Shown here: piece by piece, positions 60,560 to 64,000 of the stretch | Layout: every line of letters starts with the position of its first letter | Position numbering within the stretch: the stretch's first letter is position 1 | Assembly (NCBI RefSeq): GCF_051535235.1 | Contig: NZ_JBPPLZ010000006.1 | Location: 124,001-188,000 of the forward strand | From: Nitrobacter sp051535235 | Lineage (GTDB): Bacteria > Pseudomonadota > Alphaproteobacteria > Rhizobiales > Xanthobacteraceae | Length of the DNA: 64,000 nucleotides | Direction of reading: 5' to 3' | Made by a program: the position numbers and the translations under genes | Notes under the pieces: generated by a model | Database searches by the model: none | Told to the model about the DNA's origin: nothing | What the model saw: only the letters and a program-made list of their open reading frames with translations

Positions 60560-60605
60560 AGGCGTTGAAGCGTGATCTCGACCCGAAGGGCCGTGCCAGC
60601 GCAAG

Positions 60606-60690
60606 GGTGGAAACCGGTTTTCGGTGGGGTCATGCTCGATTAAAAAGATAAGGCCAGAGCCTGATTCAACGCGGTTGAATTTGACTCTGG
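60606..60690. repeat. Two-hairpin REP-like element between hldD and hldE
   Basis: GTGGAAACCGGTTTTCGG, a TCATGCTC remnant, AAAAAGATAAGGC and the second hairpin CCAGAG..CTGATTCAA - CGCGG - TTGAATTTGACTCTGG (60654-60690). Same order as 40392-40492 but the left arm of hairpin 1 is degraded, while hairpin 2 has compensating changes. Confidence 0.8.
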
Positions 60691-60705
60691 CAGCAGGTGT
60701 AGTGG

Positions 60706-62178
60706 TTGATGATCGATTTTGACGGCTTGTCGAATGCGTTTTCACGCCAGACGGTGCTCTGCGTCGGCGACCTGATGCTCGACGAGTTCGTGTACGGCGA
60801 GATTTCGCGGATTTCGCCGGAGGCTCCGGCACCGGTCATCGCGGTCCAGCGGAGCGAAATCAATGTCGGCGGCGCGGGCAATGTGGCGCGCAACATCGCC
60901 GCGCTTGGTGCGCGCTGCGTCTTTGTCGGATTGGCCGGCGAGGATGAGGCAGGCGGCAGGCTTCGCGCCACGCTCTCGCGCGAACCCCTGATCGAGCCGC
61001 TGTTGATTTCGGACCCGGCGCGGCCGACGACGCGCAAGGTGAGATTTGTTTCGGAGCATTTTTCGACCCACATGCTGCGCGCCGATTGGGAAACGCCTGC
61101 TCCGGCGTCCGGGGCGGCGGAGCAGGCCCTGATCGACGCCATTCAGTCGCAACTGCCGCGCGCCGACATCGTGTTGTTGTCGGACTACGCCAAGGGAGTG
61201 TTGACGGCGCGGGTGATCCGCACCGTCATCGATGCGGCCCGTGCGCTCGGCAAGCGCGTGATCGTCGATCCGAAGAGCGCCAATTTCGGCATCTATCGCG
61301 GCGCGACGCTGCTGACGCCGAACCGGAAGGAATTTGCGGACGCGACCCGCAGCCGCGCCGACGATCAGGCCAGCATTGCGGCGGCGGCACGCGAGGTGAT
61401 GCAGATCGCGGATTGCGAAGCCGTGCTGGTGACGCAAAGCGAGCACGGCATGACGCTCGTGCCGGGTGAGGGCCAAGTCATTCACGTTCCCGCGCACACC
61501 GTCAAGGTTCGCGACGTGACCGGGGCCGGTGACACCGTCGTCGCCACGCTGGCGGTTTCGCTCGCCGCCGGGGCCGATTGGGAGACCGCGTTGCGGGCGG
61601 CAAGCGCTGCCGCCGCGGTGGCGGTCGGCAAAAGCGGCACCGCGATTGTCACGCTCGCCGAACTCCGCCGCAATATTCTGGCGCCGGCTTCTCTGGCCGC
61701 CGAAGAGAAAATCGTGCGATCGGCGGCCGATCTCGACGCGCGGCTGTCGGCATGGCGTGACCAGGGCCTGCGGATCGGCTTCACCAACGGCTGCTTCGAC
61801 ATCCTGCATCCGGGTCACGTCAAGGTGCTGACCGCAGCACGGGCGACCTGCGACCGGCTGATCGTCGGATTGAACAGCGACGCGTCCGTGGCCCGGCTCA
61901 AGGGAGAGGGCCGGCCGATTCAGGACGAGCAGGCGCGGGCGGAGGTGCTGGCTGCGCTCGAGGCCGTCGACCTCGTGGTGATTTTCGAAGAGGATACGCC
62001 GTTGAAGCTGATCGAGCGGACCGAGCCGAACGTGCTCGTCAAAGGCGGGGATTATTCGCTCGAACAGGTCGTCGGTCAGGAATTCGTTACCGCGCGGGGC
62101 GGCGAGGTCGTGCTGATCGATATTCTGCAGGGCTTCAGCACGACGTCTTTGGTGAAGCGCGCGGGAGGCAGGGCATGA
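60706..62178 (+). CDS. hldE: Bifunctional heptose-7-phosphate kinase / heptose-1-phosphate adenylyltransferase
   Basis: A 490-residue fusion (RfaE). The PfkB-type kinase (about 1-320) shows VGDLMLDEFVYGEISRISPEAPAPVI, GGAGNVARNIAALGA and VRDVTGAGDTVVATLAVSLAAG; the nucleotidyltransferase (about 345-490) shows IGFTNGCFDILHPGHVKVLTAAR, VGLNSDASVARLKGEGRP and KGGDYSLEQVVG. It provides ADP-D,D-heptose to HldD. The start ATG follows a repeat element. The next gene begins 61 bp after its stop. Confidence 0.96.
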   Translation: MMIDFDGLSNAFSRQTVLCVGDLMLDEFVYGEISRISPEAPAPVIAVQRSEINVGGAGNVARNIAALGARCVFVGLAGEDEAGGRLRATLSREPLIEPLLISDPARPTTRKVRFVSEHFSTHMLRADWETPAPASGAAEQALIDAIQSQLPRADIVLLSDYAKGVLTARVIRTVIDAARALGKRVIVDPKSANFGIYRGATLLTPNRKEFADATRSRADDQASIAAAAREVMQIADCEAVLVTQSEHGMTLVPGEGQVIHVPAHTVKVRDVTGAGDTVVATLAVSLAAGADWETALRAASAAAAVAVGKSGTAIVTLAELRRNILAPASLAAEEKIVRSAADLDARLSAWRDQGLRIGFTNGCFDILHPGHVKVLTAARATCDRLIVGLNSDASVARLKGEGRPIQDEQARAEVLAALEAVDLVVIFEEDTPLKLIERTEPNVLVKGGDYSLEQVVGQEFVTARGGEVVLIDILQGFSTTSLVKRAGGRA

Positions 62179-62239
62179 AAGCCTTGTTCCCCGGCGGCCG
62201 GCGCTTTTCCGCTCCGTTTGCGATCCGGGCTATCGCCTC

Positions 62240-64000
62240 ATGACCCGGCATCTGAAGTTTACCTCGCGCAATGTCCTGATTGCGCTGCATGACCTCGTGA
62301 CAGTCGTGGCGGCGCTGCTCGTGAGCTGTTACTTCCGTTTCGACGACCGTGAATTTGCCCTGCGCCTGCCGTTGCTCCTGAAGGCGCTGCCCTATTTCCT
62401 CGTCATCAGTCTCGTTGTCTTTTATGTCTTCAACCTGACGACGACGAAATGGCGGTTCATTTCTCTCGTGGACGCCCTCAACATCGTCAAGGCGTCATCG
62501 GTTCTGGGATTCGTCGTTCTTGTCTTCGACTATGTCGTCGTCGCGCCCAATCTCTACGGCACATTCTTTCTCGGAAAGAAGACGATCATACTGTACTGGC
62601 TGTTGCAGATATTCCTGCTCGCAGCGACGCGCTTCACCTATCGGTATTTCCGCTACAGGCGCACCCTTTTTCACGTCAAGGCCGACGACGCGACGCCGGC
62701 CATCGTGATCGGCCGTGCCGCGGATGCCGAAATTCTCTTGCGTTCGGTCGAGAGCGGCGCGGTCAAGCACTTGCGGCCGATCGGCCTGCTGTCGCCGTCG
62801 GCCGCCGACATCGGTCAGACGATACGCGGGGTGCCGGTCCTTGGCGCAGTGGACAAGCTCGAAGACGTGATCACGGACTTCGCCGAGCGGCGCAGCGCGA
62901 TCAAGCGCATCATCATGACGCCCTCGGCATTCGAGCCCGAAGCCCAGCCCGAGGCGGTTCTCGCGCGGGGCCGCAAGCTAGGCCTGAAGGTCAGCCGGTT
63001 GCCGTCGCTCGGCGAGGAAGGCGATATTCCGCGCCTGACGCCGGTTGCCGTCGAGGATCTCCTGCTTCGCCCGAGCCGCACCATCGACTACGAGCGGCTC
63101 GGCGGGCTGATCAAGGACAAGTCGATCGTCGTGACCGGCGGCGGCGGATCGATCGGATCCGAAATCTGCAAACGAGTCGTGACGTTCGGCGCGAGCCGGC
63201 TGCTGATCATCGAGAATTCCGAACCTGCGCTCTACGCGATCATGGAGGAGTTGGGGACGAGAACCCGGGCCGCCGTCGTGGAGGGCCGCATCGCCGACAT
63301 TCGCGACCGCGAGCGGCTGATGCGTCTGATGAACGAATTCAGGCCCGACATCGTGTTCCATGCGGCGGCGCTCAAACACGTACCCATTCTCGAGCGCGAC
63401 TGGAGCGAAAGCGTCAAGACCAACATTTTCGGTTCTGTCAACGTCGCCGATGCGGCGCTGGCGGCGGGCGCCGAGGCCATGGTGATGATTTCGACCGACA
63501 AGGCGATCGAGCCGGTCTCGATGCTCGGACTGACCAAACGTTTTGCCGAAATGTACTGCCAGGCGCTCGATCGCGAGTTGGCGCAGCGCGCCGACGACAA
63601 GATTCCGATGCGCCTGATTTCGGTCCGCTTCGGCAATGTGCTGGCGTCGAACGGATCGGTGGTGCCGAAATTCAAGGCGCAGATCGAAGCCGGCGGGCCG
63701 GTGACCGTCACGCATCCCGACATGGTTCGCTATTTCATGACGATCCGCGAAGCGTGCGATCTCGTTATCACCGCGGCGAGCCATGCGGCGATGCCGGAAC
63801 GGCACGACGTATCGGTGTATGTGCTGAACATGGGCCAGCCGGTGAAGATCGTCGATCTCGCCGAACGCATGATCAGCCTGTCCGGCCTGCAACCCCACCA
63901 CGACATCGAAATCGTCTTTACCGGCGTGCGGCCGGGCGAGCGGTTGAATGAAATCCTGTTTGCGAGCGAGGAGCCGACGATCGAGATCGGCCTGCCGGGG
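62240..64000 (+). CDS. CapD/WbpM-type nucleotide-sugar dehydratase/epimerase, 3'-truncated by window edge
   Basis: The frame is open from ATG 62240 to the last base (587 codons). Four N-terminal membrane helices (LIALHDLVTVVAALLVSCYF, LLLKALPYFLVISLVVFYVF, SSVLGFVVLVFDYVVV, ILYWLLQIFLLAATRF) are followed by a first Rossmann-like domain (AIVIGRAADAEILLRSVE) and an SDR domain: VTGGGGSIGSEICKRV, FHAAALKHVPILE, STDKAIEPVSMLGLTKRFAE, SVRFGNVLASNGSVVP, VRYFMTIREACDLV. Family members convert UDP-GlcNAc for capsule or O-antigen. The product is inferred from family; the end of the protein lies outside the window. Confidence 0.9.
   Translation, partial: MTRHLKFTSRNVLIALHDLVTVVAALLVSCYFRFDDREFALRLPLLLKALPYFLVISLVVFYVFNLTTTKWRFISLVDALNIVKASSVLGFVVLVFDYVVVAPNLYGTFFLGKKTIILYWLLQIFLLAATRFTYRYFRYRRTLFHVKADDATPAIVIGRAADAEILLRSVESGAVKHLRPIGLLSPSAADIGQTIRGVPVLGAVDKLEDVITDFAERRSAIKRIIMTPSAFEPEAQPEAVLARGRKLGLKVSRLPSLGEEGDIPRLTPVAVEDLLLRPSRTIDYERLGGLIKDKSIVVTGGGGSIGSEICKRVVTFGASRLLIIENSEPALYAIMEELGTRTRAAVVEGRIADIRDRERLMRLMNEFRPDIVFHAAALKHVPILERDWSESVKTNIFGSVNVADAALAAGAEAMVMISTDKAIEPVSMLGLTKRFAEMYCQALDRELAQRADDKIPMRLISVRFGNVLASNGSVVPKFKAQIEAGGPVTVTHPDMVRYFMTIREACDLVITAASHAAMPERHDVSVYVLNMGQPVKIVDLAERMISLSGLQPHHDIEIVFTGVRPGERLNEILFASEEPTIEIGLPG

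Noticed and set aside
62449..63951. 500-codon open frame on the plus strand
   Set aside because: It is the wrong frame of the CapD/WbpM-type gene, whose true frame runs from 62240 to the window edge with intact SDR motifs.

Overview
The window comes from a GC-rich alphaproteobacterium. The cytochrome c2, the bacteriochlorophyll genes, the meso-DAP-type MurE, the long-linker FtsZ and the families of palindromic intergenic repeats all point to a purple, aerobic or facultative phototroph of the Bradyrhizobium/Rhodopseudomonas group (Nitrobacteraceae). This placement is inferred from gene content and recognised protein families; no search was run.

Bases 1-22,300 are one end of a photosynthesis gene cluster. 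A truncated cytochrome c2 gene (cycA) converges on a leftward operon: aerR/ppaA, ppsR, bchG, a PucC/Bch2-family carrier, bchP and a small membrane protein. Divergent from aerR runs a rightward superoperon of mostly overlapping genes: bchF-bchN-bchB-bchH-bchL-bchM-lhaA-puhA-puhB-puhC-orf-acsF-puhE-hemA. It encodes 5-aminolevulinate synthesis, Mg chelation (H subunit), methylation, aerobic ring closure, dark protochlorophyllide reduction, 3-vinyl hydration, esterification and geranylgeranyl reduction, plus assembly of reaction centre and LH1. The 130-bp aerR/bchF spacer holds two face-to-face promoter-like sequences overlapped by PpsR-type palindromes.

Bases 22,300-25,800 are a linker. It carries a two-helix membrane protein, a CsbD-like stress protein, one unrecognised soluble protein and an AmpD/AmiD-type amidase with a peptidoglycan-binding domain.

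Bases 26,249-46,100 are a complete-looking division and cell-wall (dcw) cluster: rsmH-ftsL-ftsI-murE-murF-mraY-murD-ftsW-murG-murC-murB-ddl-ftsQ-ftsA-ftsZ, closed by a strong intrinsic terminator. No mraZ lies in front of rsmH. The second half is interrupted by several REP-like intergenic elements. lpxC, bamD and recN follow, then a small GIY-YIG gene framed by inverted palindromic repeats, and ligA.

Bases 53,155-64,000 carry an FAH-family hydrolase, an MsbA-like ABC exporter and galE on the minus strand. After them come LPS inner-core heptose genes (waaC, waaF, hldD, hldE) and a truncated CapD/WbpM-type nucleotide-sugar enzyme running off the end. A relic-like patch of repeats lies between waaF and hldD.

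No rRNA, tRNA, CRISPR array, intact transposase or prophage gene was seen. No wholly new multi-gene system is evident. The most interesting items are the bchF/aerR control region with the uncertain bchF start, the GIY-YIG gene inside paired palindromes, the single-cysteine PpsR, two conserved-looking orphan genes inside the photosynthesis operons, and the photosynthesis cluster lying directly beside the dcw cluster.
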